From Maritalea sp047634455 (GTDB taxonomy: Bacteria > Pseudomonadota > Alphaproteobacteria > Rhizobiales > Devosiaceae): 64,000 nt of DNA. The stretch covers positions 76,708 to 140,707 of the forward strand of contig NZ_JBLIAI010000003.1 in the NCBI RefSeq assembly GCF_047634455.1, given 5' to 3'. Shown here piece by piece: positions 18,668 through 27,561 of this stretch. The notes under the pieces were generated by a model, which was not told the DNA's origin, ran no database searches, and saw nothing but the letters and a program-made list of their open reading frames with translations. Positions within the stretch are counted from its first letter, which is position 1, and each line of letters begins with the position of its first letter. A program made the translations under genes and the position numbers.

Positions 18668-19511
18668 TCACGTCACAATTTTTGAAATGGGTCCGCGCGA
18701 TGGGCTGCAAAACGAGAAGCAACAAATCGCAACAAGCGACAAGATCAAGCTTGTAGATTTGCTGTCAGACTGCGGGTTTAAGAAGATCGAAGTCACCAGT
18801 TTTGTTTCGCCAAAATGGGTACCGCAAATGGCGGATGCTGCTGAGGTGCTGGCAGGCATTGCCCGCAAAGACGGCATTTCTTATGCAGCGCTGACGCCAA
18901 ACCTACTGGGGTATGAAAGCGCGCGGGCGGCAAAAGCCGATGAAGTTGCGATCTTCGCCTCAGCGTCAGAGGGCTTTAGCCAAAAGAACATCAATTGCTC
19001 CATCGCTCAAAGCATTGAGCGCTTCAAACCCGTTTTGGCAGCAGCGAAGGCTGAAAATGTTCCCGTGCGCGGCTATGTTTCCTGCGTCACCGATTGTCCT
19101 TATGATGGTCCAACTCCACCAGAATCTGTGGCGATGGTTGCAAAACAATTGCTTGGTATAGGTTGCTATGAAATCAGCCTTGGCGACACTATAGGCGCAG
19201 CGACGCCCGAAACAACTAAGCTTATGTTGGATGCTGTTTTGGCGTTTGTTCCGGCTGAAAAACTGGCTGGTCATTTTCATGATACACATGGCCGGGCGCT
19301 GGACAATATAGTCGTCTGCCTCGACAAAGGTCTGCGCACCTTTGATGCCGCCGTCGGCGGATTGGGTGGTTGCCCCTATGCGCCGGGCGCAAAAGGTAAT
19401 GTGGCGACAGAAGCGGTGGTTCAATTGCTGTACAGCAAAGGCTTTCACACAGGCATTGATGCGCAAAAGCTAAGCATTGCAAGTGCCTTTGCGACCGGGC
19501 TGAAAGGATAG
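18660..19511 (+). CDS. mvaB: Hydroxymethylglutaryl-CoA lyase
   Basis: A 283-aa TIM-barrel lyase that splits HMG-CoA into acetyl-CoA and acetoacetate, the last step of leucine catabolism. Landmarks are EMGPRDGLQNEK (metal/catalytic Arg-Asp, residues 10-21), SFVSPKWVPQMAD, HFHDTHGRALDN (metal His pair) and the flexible active-site loop GGLGGCPYAPGAKGN, whose Cys is catalytic in this family. It overlaps mccA by 8 nt and is followed 2 nt later by liuC. Confidence 0.96.
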   Translation: MTDHVTIFEMGPRDGLQNEKQQIATSDKIKLVDLLSDCGFKKIEVTSFVSPKWVPQMADAAEVLAGIARKDGISYAALTPNLLGYESARAAKADEVAIFASASEGFSQKNINCSIAQSIERFKPVLAAAKAENVPVRGYVSCVTDCPYDGPTPPESVAMVAKQLLGIGCYEISLGDTIGAATPETTKLMLDAVLAFVPAEKLAGHFHDTHGRALDNIVVCLDKGLRTFDAAVGGLGGCPYAPGAKGNVATEAVVQLLYSKGFHTGIDAQKLSIASAFATGLKG

Positions 19512-19513
19512 AT

Positions 19514-20299
19514 ATGGCCTATCAATATATTATGCTCACAACCGACGAACGCGGCATCGCCACCCTCACGCTTGATCGTGCCGACAAGCATAATGCGCTC
19601 AACGCGGACATGTGCGATCAGATCAAATCTGCGGCTGAAAGCATAAACAACGACAAATCAATCCGCGCCGTGGTGTTGGCAGCAAGCGGCAAAAGCTTTT
19701 GTGCCGGCGGTGACTTAGCCTGGATGCGTGAGCAGTTTGATGCGACGCGCGAGGTGCGCATAGCGGAAGCCAAACGTTTGGCCAGCATGCTGTTTGCGCT
19801 CAATACGCTGGAAAAACCACTGATCGGCAAAGTGCAAGGCAACGCCTTTGGCGGCGGTATTGGCATGATGTCGGTGTGCGATGTAGTTGTGGCGGTTATG
19901 GGCGCAAAATTTGGCCTGACCGAAACCAAACTGGGCCTGATCCCCGCGACCATCAGCCCCTATGTGCTGGCCCGTATGGGGGAGGATAAAGCCCGGCGCG
20001 TGTTTATGTCCGCGCGTCTTTTCGATGCCCAAGAAGCCAAGGCGCTAAATCTTGTCGCCAAAATTGTGGAGCAGAGCGAGCTCGACGCCGCTGTCGAGAC
20101 CGAAATTCTGCCGTACTTGCAAACTGCTCCTGGCGCTGTAGCAAGAGCCAAAAGGCTTGCCCGATCACTTGGCCCCGTCATTGACGAAGCGACTATAGAC
20201 TTTACGGTCAATCAACTAGCCGACTGCTGGGAAGATCCAGAAGCGCACGAAGGTATCGCTGCTTTTTTTGAAAAGCGCAAACCGGATTGGGTGAAGTAG
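19514..20299 (+). CDS. liuC: Methylglutaconyl-CoA hydratase
   Basis: A 261-aa crotonase-fold enzyme converting 3-methylglutaconyl-CoA to HMG-CoA. SFCAGGDLAWM and NAFGGGIGMMSVCD form the oxyanion hole. The first hydratase Glu (normally in GGGxE) is absent, while TETKLGLIPATISPYV, a segment typical of bacterial LiuC proteins, keeps the second Glu. Its position as last gene of the leucine operon fits. Its TAG stop (20297-20299) directly abuts the stop codon of the convergent crotonase gene. Confidence 0.92.
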   Translation: MAYQYIMLTTDERGIATLTLDRADKHNALNADMCDQIKSAAESINNDKSIRAVVLAASGKSFCAGGDLAWMREQFDATREVRIAEAKRLASMLFALNTLEKPLIGKVQGNAFGGGIGMMSVCDVVVAVMGAKFGLTETKLGLIPATISPYVLARMGEDKARRVFMSARLFDAQEAKALNLVAKIVEQSELDAAVETEILPYLQTAPGAVARAKRLARSLGPVIDEATIDFTVNQLADCWEDPEAHEGIAAFFEKRKPDWVK

Positions 20300-21109
20300 T
20301 TAGTTGAAGTTCGGCGAACGTTTTTCAACGAACGCCGCCACTGCTTCTTTGTGATCCTCAGTATGATGACAAGTGCCTTGCACCAATGCCGACAGATCCA
20401 AGAAGTCGGGCAGGTTCATCACCTGCGCTTTGCGCATCAGCAGTTTGGATTGGCGCACTTGATAAGCTGGTTTTGAAGCGATCTGAGCGGCCAATTCGGC
20501 AGCGCGAACAAGTAATTCTTCAGGCTCCACCACATCAAGCACATAGCCGATCTCTTTAGCTTCATCCGCTTCAAACAGACGACCCGTAAACGTCAGCTCT
20601 GATGCTCGTTGATAGCCAACTATCCGCTGAAGGAAATATGCGCCGCCATCGCCAGGGATCAGGCCGATATTGACAAAGTTCTCGCCAAATTTGGCGTATG
20701 TTGAGGCGATGCGAATATCGCACATGGCGGTAAGGTCAAATCCCGCGCCAACCGCTGCGCCATTGATCGCTGCGATCACCGGAAAACTGATCTGAGACAT
20801 CTTCAAGGGAATGCGCTGGATGGTGGCTTTGTAGGCCGCCGCAATGTCCTCGACATTGCCTGAAAACATACCTGTGCGCTCATGCATGTCTTTGACGTTG
20901 CCGCCCGACGAAAAGCCCTTGCCCGCGCCGGTAATCACCAGCACATGAGCATTCGATGTATGTTCGACCCAATCGAGCGTGTCGATAATGTCATCAATAA
21001 GGTTGGTGCCGGTCAGCGCGTTGCGCACATCATCCCGGTTAAAAGTAAGGGTCGCGACCTTGTCAGTGATATCCAACAGCGCATCTTTAAGCTTTGGCAT
21101 CTCTGACAT
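20300..21109 (-). CDS. Crotonase-family enzyme with atypical active site
   Basis: A 269-aa enoyl-CoA hydratase/isomerase-family protein and last gene of the large valine/isoleucine operon. GKGFSSGGNVKDM and NGAAVGAGFDLTAMCD provide the CoA/oxyanion pocket. Against classical hydratases, the first catalytic Glu (GGGCE) is Asp here (GAGFD) and the second (FGxPE) is Phe (FGENF). An Asp appears instead in IPGDGGAYFLQR, a pattern closer to dienoyl-CoA isomerases or PaaG-type isomerases. Hydratase activity is therefore doubtful and an isomerase role more likely. 18 nt separate it from etfA upstream. Confidence 0.82.
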   Translation of the reverse strand: MSEMPKLKDALLDITDKVATLTFNRDDVRNALTGTNLIDDIIDTLDWVEHTSNAHVLVITGAGKGFSSGGNVKDMHERTGMFSGNVEDIAAAYKATIQRIPLKMSQISFPVIAAINGAAVGAGFDLTAMCDIRIASTYAKFGENFVNIGLIPGDGGAYFLQRIVGYQRASELTFTGRLFEADEAKEIGYVLDVVEPEELLVRAAELAAQIASKPAYQVRQSKLLMRKAQVMNLPDFLDLSALVQGTCHHTEDHKEAVAAFVEKRSPNFN

Positions 21110-21127
21110 ATCGCGACCCTTTTGTTC

Positions 21128-22057
21128 TTAGATAGAGGCTGTAAGTTCAGGCACAGCTTCAAACAGGTCAGCAACCAAACCGTAATCAGCGATGGAGAAG
21201 ATCGGCGCGTCTTCATCTGTGTTAATGGCAACGATGATCGTACTATCTTTCATGCCCGCCAAATGCTGGATCGCGCCTGAAATGCCAATTGCGATGTACA
21301 GATCAGGTGCAACCACTTTGCCGGTTTGCCCGACTTGCCAATCGTTTGGCGCAAAGCCGGCATCAACTGCCGCACGAGATGCACCAAGCGCAGCGCCCAG
21401 CTTGTCAGCCAAAGGCTCAAGCAGCTCGTTGAACTTTTCTTTGGAGCCTAACGCGCGGCCGCCAGAAATAACGATTTTGGCTGACGCCAAATCAACTCTA
21501 TCGCCGCTAGCTAATTGCGCGCCAACAAAACTCGATACAGCATTTGCGACAGATGCGCCATGTGCTTCAACATTTGCGGACCCATCAAGCAATGCTGCTT
21601 CAAACGTTGTCGTGCGAACAGTTAGCACTTTTTTCGCGTCCGAGGTCTGCACTTTTTGGAAAGCGTTGCCTGCATAAATCGGGCGCACAAATGTGTCCGC
21701 TGAAACAACTTGCGTCACTTCAGAAATTTGCATCACGTCCAGCAAGGCGGCAACGCGTGGCATTGTGTTTTTGCCGTTGGACGTAGCCGGGGCCACAAAA
21801 GCGTCATAGCCATCAGCCATTGAAACGATCAAATCGGCAACAGGCTCCGCCAAATGGTTAGCAAAAGCTGCATCGTCAGCAACGATGACTTTTGCAACGC
21901 CTGAAATTTTCGCGGCAGCATCACCAACGGCCGCGCAACCTGCGCCCGCCACCAGCACATGAACCTCAGCGCCCAATTGCGCAGCAGCATTTGCCGCTCG
22001 CAAAGTTGCGTCGTTCAAATTCTGATTGTCATGTTCTGCAAGAAGAAGTGTAGCCAT
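21128..22057 (-). CDS. etfA: Electron transfer flavoprotein, alpha subunit
   Basis: A 309-aa FAD-binding subunit of ETF, which accepts electrons from the acyl-CoA dehydrogenases encoded on both sides and passes them to ETF-quinone oxidoreductase. The C-terminal FAD domain is unmistakable: VISGGRALGSKEKF, GQTGKVVAPDLYIAIGISGAIQH and INTDEDAPIFSIADYGLVADLF. Its ATG overlaps the etfB stop by one base (TAATG). No ETF-quinone oxidoreductase gene is in the window. Confidence 0.96.
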   Translation of the reverse strand: MATLLLAEHDNQNLNDATLRAANAAAQLGAEVHVLVAGAGCAAVGDAAAKISGVAKVIVADDAAFANHLAEPVADLIVSMADGYDAFVAPATSNGKNTMPRVAALLDVMQISEVTQVVSADTFVRPIYAGNAFQKVQTSDAKKVLTVRTTTFEAALLDGSANVEAHGASVANAVSSFVGAQLASGDRVDLASAKIVISGGRALGSKEKFNELLEPLADKLGAALGASRAAVDAGFAPNDWQVGQTGKVVAPDLYIAIGISGAIQHLAGMKDSTIIVAINTDEDAPIFSIADYGLVADLFEAVPELTASI

Positions 22058-22806
22058 TAGATCGCTCCCGCTTCGTTTTTCAATTTGTCGACAAGTTCGG
22101 CAACTGAGCCAACTTTAATGCCCGCTTTGCGTGCCGCTGGTTCTGTTGTTTCAAGAATGGTCAAACGGTTCTTCACTTCAACACCAAAATCACCCGGTGT
22201 TTTCACATCTAATGGCTTTTTCTTGGCCTTCATAATGTTGGGCAAAGACGCATAGCGTGGTTGGTTGAGGCGCAAATCGGTTGTGATGATCGCTGGTAAG
22301 TTGAGTTTGACGGTTTGCAAACCGCCATCCACTTCGCGGGTCACATCAACAGAACTGTCGGAAACGTCAACTTTAAAGGCGAAGGTGCCTTGGCCCCAGC
22401 CAAGCAAAGCAGCCAACATTTGGCCGGTTTGGTTCGCATCATCGTCAATCGCTTGCTTGCCCAAAATTACCAATTGTGCGCTTTCAGCTTCCACGACACC
22501 TTTAAGGATTTTGGCAACGTCAAGCGGCTCAACTGTCCCTTCAACCTGCACAAGGATCGCACGATCAGCACCCATGGCCAAACCAGTACGCAAGGTTTCT
22601 TGCGCTTTGTCTGGGCCGATAGAGACCACAATCACTTCGTCTGCCTTGCCAGCTTCTCTAAGCTTTAGCGCTTCTTCAACTGCGATTTCGTCGAACGGGT
22701 TCATGCTCATTTTGACATTGTTCAAGTCAACGCCAGAACCATCGGCTTTCACCCGGATTTTGACGTTGTAATCAACTACCCGTTTAACGGGAACGAGAAT
22801 TTTCAT
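22057..22806 (-). CDS. etfB: Electron transfer flavoprotein, beta subunit
   Basis: A 249-aa AMP-binding subunit. It begins MKILVPVKRVVDYNVKIRV and contains the recognition-loop region MNPFDEIAVEEALKLRE and the family signature VILGKQAIDDDANQTGQMLAALLGW. Start ATG 22806 follows an AGGAGT-type site. It is embedded between thiolase and etfA in the same operon, showing that this island brings its own electron acceptor. Confidence 0.96.
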   Translation of the reverse strand: MKILVPVKRVVDYNVKIRVKADGSGVDLNNVKMSMNPFDEIAVEEALKLREAGKADEVIVVSIGPDKAQETLRTGLAMGADRAILVQVEGTVEPLDVAKILKGVVEAESAQLVILGKQAIDDDANQTGQMLAALLGWGQGTFAFKVDVSDSSVDVTREVDGGLQTVKLNLPAIITTDLRLNQPRYASLPNIMKAKKKPLDVKTPGDFGVEVKNRLTILETTEPAARKAGIKVGSVAELVDKLKNEAGAI

Positions 22807-22833
22807 GTTCCAATAAACTCCTAATGGAATGCG

Positions 22834-24018
22834 TTAAGCGATTTCAATCGCCATGGCTGTGGCTTCTCCGCCACCGATACAAAGTGAGGCAACACCCCGT
22901 GTTTTAGAGGTGTGCTCAAGCGCATGCAACAGGGTCACCAAAATCCGTGCACCAGATGCACCAATTGGGTGCCCAAGCGCACAAGCGCCGCCATTAATGT
23001 TGATTTTGTCTTGATCAATGTTCAGGTCCTTTTGCGCCGCCATGGTCACCACGGCAAAGGCCTCATTAATTTCCCACAGGTCCACGTCTGCAACGCTCCA
23101 ACCGATCTTGTCGACCAATTTTTGCATGGCGGGGACTGGCGCAGTGGTGAACCAACCCGGCTCATGCGCATGGCTTTGATGCCCAACAATACGAGCCCGG
23201 ATTTTCAAGCCCTTCGCCTTCGCGTCGCTTTCGCGCATCAACACCAATGCGGCCGCACCATCTGAGATCGAAGAAGCATTGGCTGCGGTTACCGTGCCGT
23301 CTTTGGCAAAAGCGGGTCGCAATGTTGGTATTTTTTCTGGCAGCGCATTTTTTGGTTGCTCATCTTCTGACACAACAATTTCGCCTTTGCGCGATGCAAC
23401 GGTTACGGGTGCAATCTCGGCTTCAAATGCCCCAGACTTTTGTGCAGCAAGTGCTTTGGCTAGCGAGCTTAAAGCGAACTCGTCTTGTGCCTCGCGTGTA
23501 AACGCATATTTGCCCGCACAATTTTCTGCAAAATTGCCCATCAGCTCGTGGCCATCATAGGCGTTCTGCAAACCATCAAAGAACATATGGTCGATGACTT
23601 CGGCGTGGCCCATGCGGGCACCGCCGCGCATTTTTGGCAAAATGTATGGCGCGTTGGTCATACTTTCCATGCCGCCAGCCACAAGAATGTCGCCATTGCC
23701 AGCTTTAAGTTGGTCATGCGCCATCATCACAGCTTTCATGCCAGAACCACACACCTTTGAAATGGTGGTTGAAGGTGTGCTTAGGGGCAAACCTGCACCC
23801 AAGGTTGCTTGACGGGCAGGAGCTTGACCAACACCAGCGGACAAAACATTACCCATCAACACTTCTGAAACATCGGCACCATCAATGCCAGCGCGTTCGA
23901 GTGCGGCTTTAATGGCCGTTGCGCCAAGGGCTGGCGCAGCAACCGCGCCAAGTTCGCCTTGAAAACCACCCATTGGGGTGCGGGCTGCACCAACAATTAC
24001 AATTGGATCATTGCTCAT
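22834..24018 (-). CDS. Acetyl-CoA C-acyltransferase (thiolase)
   Basis: A 394-aa thiolase. The nucleophile is Cys90 in TISKVCGSGMKAV; the other catalytic parts are NINGGACALGHPIGASG (His) and the C-terminal CIGGGEATAM (Cys380). Sequence and length fit the biosynthetic/acetoacetyl-CoA type. In this operon, next to a 2-methyl-3-hydroxyacyl-CoA dehydrogenase-like SDR, it could cleave 2-methylacetoacetyl-CoA to acetyl-CoA and propionyl-CoA (isoleucine pathway), or take acetoacetyl-CoA from leucine. Which is used cannot be told from sequence. Confidence 0.93.
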   Translation of the reverse strand: MSNDPIVIVGAARTPMGGFQGELGAVAAPALGATAIKAALERAGIDGADVSEVLMGNVLSAGVGQAPARQATLGAGLPLSTPSTTISKVCGSGMKAVMMAHDQLKAGNGDILVAGGMESMTNAPYILPKMRGGARMGHAEVIDHMFFDGLQNAYDGHELMGNFAENCAGKYAFTREAQDEFALSSLAKALAAQKSGAFEAEIAPVTVASRKGEIVVSEDEQPKNALPEKIPTLRPAFAKDGTVTAANASSISDGAAALVLMRESDAKAKGLKIRARIVGHQSHAHEPGWFTTAPVPAMQKLVDKIGWSVADVDLWEINEAFAVVTMAAQKDLNIDQDKININGGACALGHPIGASGARILVTLLHALEHTSKTRGVASLCIGGGEATAMAIEIA

Positions 24019-24027
24019 TTGTCTCTC

Positions 24028-24798
24028 CTATCGCGGTTGTAAGCGCACAGCGCCGTCAATCCGAATGGTTTCACCATTGATCATTGAATTTCGAATGATT
24101 TCTTCTGCGAGCGATGCATAATCAGCCGGTGTGCCCAACCGTTTGGGGAACGGGGTGTTCGCCGCCAGTGATTCTTGCACTTCTTCGCTAAAACCAGCCA
24201 TCATTGGTGTCATAAAAATGCCCGGCGCAATCGTGACCACGCGAATGCCATCGCGGCTCAAATCGCGTGCCATCGGTAACATCATGCCAACTACGCCGCC
24301 TTTTGAAGCGGAATAAGCGATTTGTCCGACTTGCCCTTCATAGGCTGCAACTGAAGCTGTGTTGATGATCACACCGCGCTCAAGGTCGTCGCTAATTGTA
24401 TCCAGTTTGGCCATGCCCGCCGCGCCCATAGACGCGCAGTGGAACGTGCCGATCAGATTGACGCCAATGGTTTTGGCGAACAGGTTTGGGTCATGTGGGT
24501 TGCCCTCACGGTCAATTGTTTTTGCGCCCGGCGCAATGCCCGCGCAGTTCACAACAACACGTTCTTGGCCGTTTGCAGCGCGCACCTTTTCAAAGCCTGC
24601 AGCAACACTTGCCGCATCCGAAACATCAACGCGTGCAAAGGTGCCGCCAAGTTCCTTGGCAATCGCTTCGCCGCGTTCTTCGTTGAGGTCGAACAGGCCA
24701 ACTTTTACGCCCTTGGCCGCCAAATGCCGCGCAACACCTTCGCCCAAACCAGATGCGCCACCCGTAATGACAGCCGTCAAATCAGAATTAATCTGCAT
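24028..24798 (-). CDS. SDR-family 3-hydroxyacyl-CoA dehydrogenase (type II, 17beta-HSD10-like)
   Basis: A 256-aa short-chain dehydrogenase. The cofactor motif is TGGASGLGEG (12-21), NCAGIAPG is the NNAG equivalent, Ser149 precedes the Tyr162-x-x-x-Lys166 catalytic pair in YSASKGG, and IAPGIFMTPMM follows. The segments around 88-115 (AKTIDREG, HDPNLFAKTIGVNLIGTF) resemble mitochondrial type II 3-hydroxyacyl-CoA dehydrogenases that oxidise 2-methyl-3-hydroxybutyryl-CoA. The neighbouring thiolase and hydratase support an isoleucine role. Confidence 0.88.
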   Translation of the reverse strand: MQINSDLTAVITGGASGLGEGVARHLAAKGVKVGLFDLNEERGEAIAKELGGTFARVDVSDAASVAAGFEKVRAANGQERVVVNCAGIAPGAKTIDREGNPHDPNLFAKTIGVNLIGTFHCASMGAAGMAKLDTISDDLERGVIINTASVAAYEGQVGQIAYSASKGGVVGMMLPMARDLSRDGIRVVTIAPGIFMTPMMAGFSEEVQESLAANTPFPKRLGTPADYASLAEEIIRNSMINGETIRIDGAVRLQPR

Positions 24799-24809
24799 GA
24801 ATAAAAGTC

Positions 24810-25580
24810 CTATTCGCCTTTAAAGTCAGGGTCACGTTTGTCAGCAAATGCCGCCATGCCCTCTTTTTGATCTGCGGTTGCAAATAATGCATGAAAGGTG
24901 CGCCGTTCAAACAATACGCCTTGACTAACACTGAGCTCTTCAGCTTGGTTCACCGCTTCTTTCGCGGTTTGTGTCGACAGTTTGCCAAAGCCTGCAATTT
25001 CAGCGGCGATCTTTAAAACCTGTTCCACCAACTCGTCTGCTGGGAAGATCCGCGCCGCCAAACCAGAACGCTCTGCTTCTTCAGCGTCCATCATCCGGCC
25101 GGTCAAAATCATATCCATGGCTTTGGATTTGCCGACCAATTTCGTCAAGCGTTGCGAGCCGCCCATGCCGGGAATGACGCCAAGCTTGATTTCTGGTTGT
25201 CCAAATTTCGCGCGGTCGCCAGCGTAAACTACGTCGCACATCATGGCGAGTTCACAGCCGCCACCAAGTGCATAACCGTTGACGGCCGCAAGAACTGGAG
25301 TGCGGGTGCGTGTAAGCTTGTCCCAACCAGCAAACCAATTGGCTTTGGCCATGTCGGTATAGGATTGGGATTGCATTTCTTTGATGTCAGCGCCAGCAGC
25401 AAAGGCCTTTGGAGAACCTGAAATCACAAAGCAACCAACCTCTGGGTCAGTATCATATTGCTCAAGTGTTTCGGTCACGTCGTTCATGACAGCAAGATTG
25501 AGCGCATTTAGCGCTTCGGGGCGGTTTAGGGTGATATGTACAACTCGGTCGATTTTTTCGACCAAAATGGTATCTGTCAT
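24810..25580 (-). CDS. Short-chain enoyl-CoA hydratase
   Basis: A 256-aa crotonase with a canonical hydratase site: FAAGADIKEM and GGGCELAMMCDVVYA (first Glu), then FGQPEIKLGVIPGMGG (second Glu). It should hydrate methacrylyl-CoA in the valine pathway and/or tiglyl-CoA in the isoleucine pathway, since it is the only fully canonical hydratase of the operon. It lies 11 nt upstream of the SDR gene and 37 nt downstream of mmsB. Confidence 0.93.
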   Translation of the reverse strand: MTDTILVEKIDRVVHITLNRPEALNALNLAVMNDVTETLEQYDTDPEVGCFVISGSPKAFAAGADIKEMQSQSYTDMAKANWFAGWDKLTRTRTPVLAAVNGYALGGGCELAMMCDVVYAGDRAKFGQPEIKLGVIPGMGGSQRLTKLVGKSKAMDMILTGRMMDAEEAERSGLAARIFPADELVEQVLKIAAEIAGFGKLSTQTAKEAVNQAEELSVSQGVLFERRTFHALFATADQKEGMAAFADKRDPDFKGE

Positions 25581-25617
25581 AGTGAATGGCCTTTTAGTTT
25601 GGGCACTTTATTGTGTC

Positions 25618-26502
25618 TTAAGAGCGCTTTTGCTCTTTGAGTTCATTTATGATGCCAGAAAAGTCGTGCCCCACGCCATTCTTCTCGACAAAAGCGTCAT
25701 ACAACTTTGTGGCGTGTTCGCCAAGGGGGGTAACCGCACCTGAATGTTCAGCAGCATCTTGGGATAGTTTCAAATCTTTGAGCATCAGTGCTGCATCAAA
25801 TCCGGGCAAATAGCCATTGTCAGCTGGGCTTTTGGGGCCAACGCCGGGTACGGGGCAATAGGTGTTGACCGACCAGCACGAGCCACTTGATGTGGAAACA
25901 ACATCAAACAATGCCGATTTATCAAGACCGAGCGAGTCAGCCAGATTAAACGCTTCGGCGGTGCCAATCATTGAAATGCCCAACAGCATATTGTTGCAAA
26001 TTTTGGCAGATTGTCCTGCACCATCTGCTCCGCAGTGCACGGCCTTTTGGCCCATAATGTCAAACAGCGACTTGGCCTTTTCAAAAGCAGCGTCACTACC
26101 ACCAACCATGAAAGTCAACGTGCCACCTGCCGCACCACCAACACCGCCAGAAACGGGGGCGTCTAGGCTGAGCATACCCGCGTCTTGTGCCTTTTTGTGT
26201 GCTTCACGCGCACTGGCCACATCAATGGTCGAACAATCGACAAAGACCGCACCTTTGGGCGCATGGTTTAGAAGTTGGTCAAATACTGAAAGCACGATTT
26301 TGCCGTTCGGCAACATGGTTACAATCGCATCTGCATTGGCCACAGCTTCTTCAGCGCTTGTTGCCAAGCTGACCCCAGCTGCTTTGGCTTTGTTGGCATT
26401 CTCTGCCATCAAATCAAAGCCTAAAACATCATGGCCCTGTTTCACCAAATTGACGGCCATCGGCCCGCCCATATTGCCCAGTCCAATAAATGCGACGTTC
26501 AT
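25618..26502 (-). CDS. mmsB: 3-hydroxyisobutyrate dehydrogenase
   Basis: A 294-aa beta-hydroxyacid dehydrogenase oxidising 3-hydroxyisobutyrate to methylmalonate semialdehyde with NAD. The Rossmann motif is IGLGNMGGPMA (6-16), with Asp30 at the end of the second strand (GFDLMAE) indicating NAD preference. The family signature is DAPVSGGVGGAAGGTLTFMVGG and the catalytic Lys is at about 167 in GAGQSAKICNN. It sits between the hydratase and hydrolase genes in biochemical order. Confidence 0.95.
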   Translation of the reverse strand: MNVAFIGLGNMGGPMAVNLVKQGHDVLGFDLMAENANKAKAAGVSLATSAEEAVANADAIVTMLPNGKIVLSVFDQLLNHAPKGAVFVDCSTIDVASAREAHKKAQDAGMLSLDAPVSGGVGGAAGGTLTFMVGGSDAAFEKAKSLFDIMGQKAVHCGADGAGQSAKICNNMLLGISMIGTAEAFNLADSLGLDKSALFDVVSTSSGSCWSVNTYCPVPGVGPKSPADNGYLPGFDAALMLKDLKLSQDAAEHSGAVTPLGEHATKLYDAFVEKNGVGHDFSGIINELKEQKRS

Positions 26503-26526
26503 GTTCCCACTCCCAATTTTGCTGGT

Positions 26527-27561
26527 TCAAAAAACCAATTCTTTGTCGCCCAACGGGGCAAACATATTGTTTATCATCTGGTCGCTCACCTCAGCCAAAG
26601 TCGCCGGTTCCCATTTCGGGTTGCGATCCTTGTCGATTACGGCAGCACGGATGCCTTCATAAAAGTTTTTGCCTTTTAGGCTAGCCGCGCAGAACCGGAA
26701 CTCGAGTTGCAGACTTTGCTCGACCGATGTGTAACTTTCAACTTCGCGCAACGCATGGAATGTTGATTTCACGCTCAACGGGCATTGCCGTTTCAATAGC
26801 TTCAATGCGCCTTGCGCAAATTCACTTTTGTCCGCTTCGACATTGGCCATCACCTGATCAAAATTATCAGCATCGAACCAGCGGGCAATGTCATTTTGGT
26901 GCCAGCGCGCGTCGCCTTCATTTGGCGTTTCGCTGACATCCGCCAAAATCGCATCAATATCTTCACCCGCAATCAACCGGGTTTTGATGGTGGCGAACTT
27001 GCCGTTCGGCACATAGGCGTCCGCAAATCCCATAAAGATCGCATCGTCTGGCCCCATCCTTGCGCCCGAAATCCCGTAATAAGCACCAACGCCCTTGGGC
27101 GCATTGTGTAGTAGCCATGTGCCGCCAACATCGGGCATAAACCCAATGCCGACTTCGGGCATGGAAATCACTGAGCCGTCGGTCACAATCCGGTGCGAGC
27201 CGTGTGCAGAAACGCCAACACCGCCGCCCATCGTGAACCCATGCATCAAAGCGATATAGGGATTTTTGTAGTTCGCGATCATCGCGTTTAGTTGATACTC
27301 GTCACGCCAAAACTCTAGCGATCCGATTGGGTCTTGAGGCCCAGTTTCATATATCACCTGAATATCACCACCGGCGCAAAAGGCCCGTTCACCCGCGCCT
27401 TCAATCAGAATGCACCGTACTGCATCATTCTTTGCCCAACTGGCAAGTGCGTCGGCAATGCCGTCAATCATGGATTGGCTAAGTGCGTTCAGGGCTTTGG
27501 GACGATTGAGGGTCAATACCCCAACATCGCCCTGAATTTGAACAATCAAATCATCCATCAA
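26527..27561 (-). CDS. 3-hydroxyisobutyryl-CoA hydrolase
   Basis: A 344-aa member of the long crotonase subgroup, distinguished from hydratases by its extra C-terminal domain of about 90 residues. It has AFCAGGDIQVIYE, GFTMGGGVGVSAHGSHR and the hydrolase hallmark MPEVGIGFMPDVGGTW, carrying the Glu and Asp that are catalytic in mammalian HIBCH. It frees 3-hydroxyisobutyrate from CoA in valine breakdown and prevents build-up of reactive methacrylyl-CoA. It overlaps the acyl-CoA dehydrogenase stop by 4 nt. Confidence 0.94.
   Translation of the reverse strand: MMDDLIVQIQGDVGVLTLNRPKALNALSQSMIDGIADALASWAKNDAVRCILIEGAGERAFCAGGDIQVIYETGPQDPIGSLEFWRDEYQLNAMIANYKNPYIALMHGFTMGGGVGVSAHGSHRIVTDGSVISMPEVGIGFMPDVGGTWLLHNAPKGVGAYYGISGARMGPDDAIFMGFADAYVPNGKFATIKTRLIAGEDIDAILADVSETPNEGDARWHQNDIARWFDADNFDQVMANVEADKSEFAQGALKLLKRQCPLSVKSTFHALREVESYTSVEQSLQLEFRFCAASLKGKNFYEGIRAAVIDKDRNPKWEPATLAEVSDQMINNMFAPLGDKELVF

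Noticed and set aside
25862..26662. 266-codon plus-strand frame
   Set aside because: Antisense to mmsB and the hydrolase gene; Ser/Pro/Ala-rich shadow.
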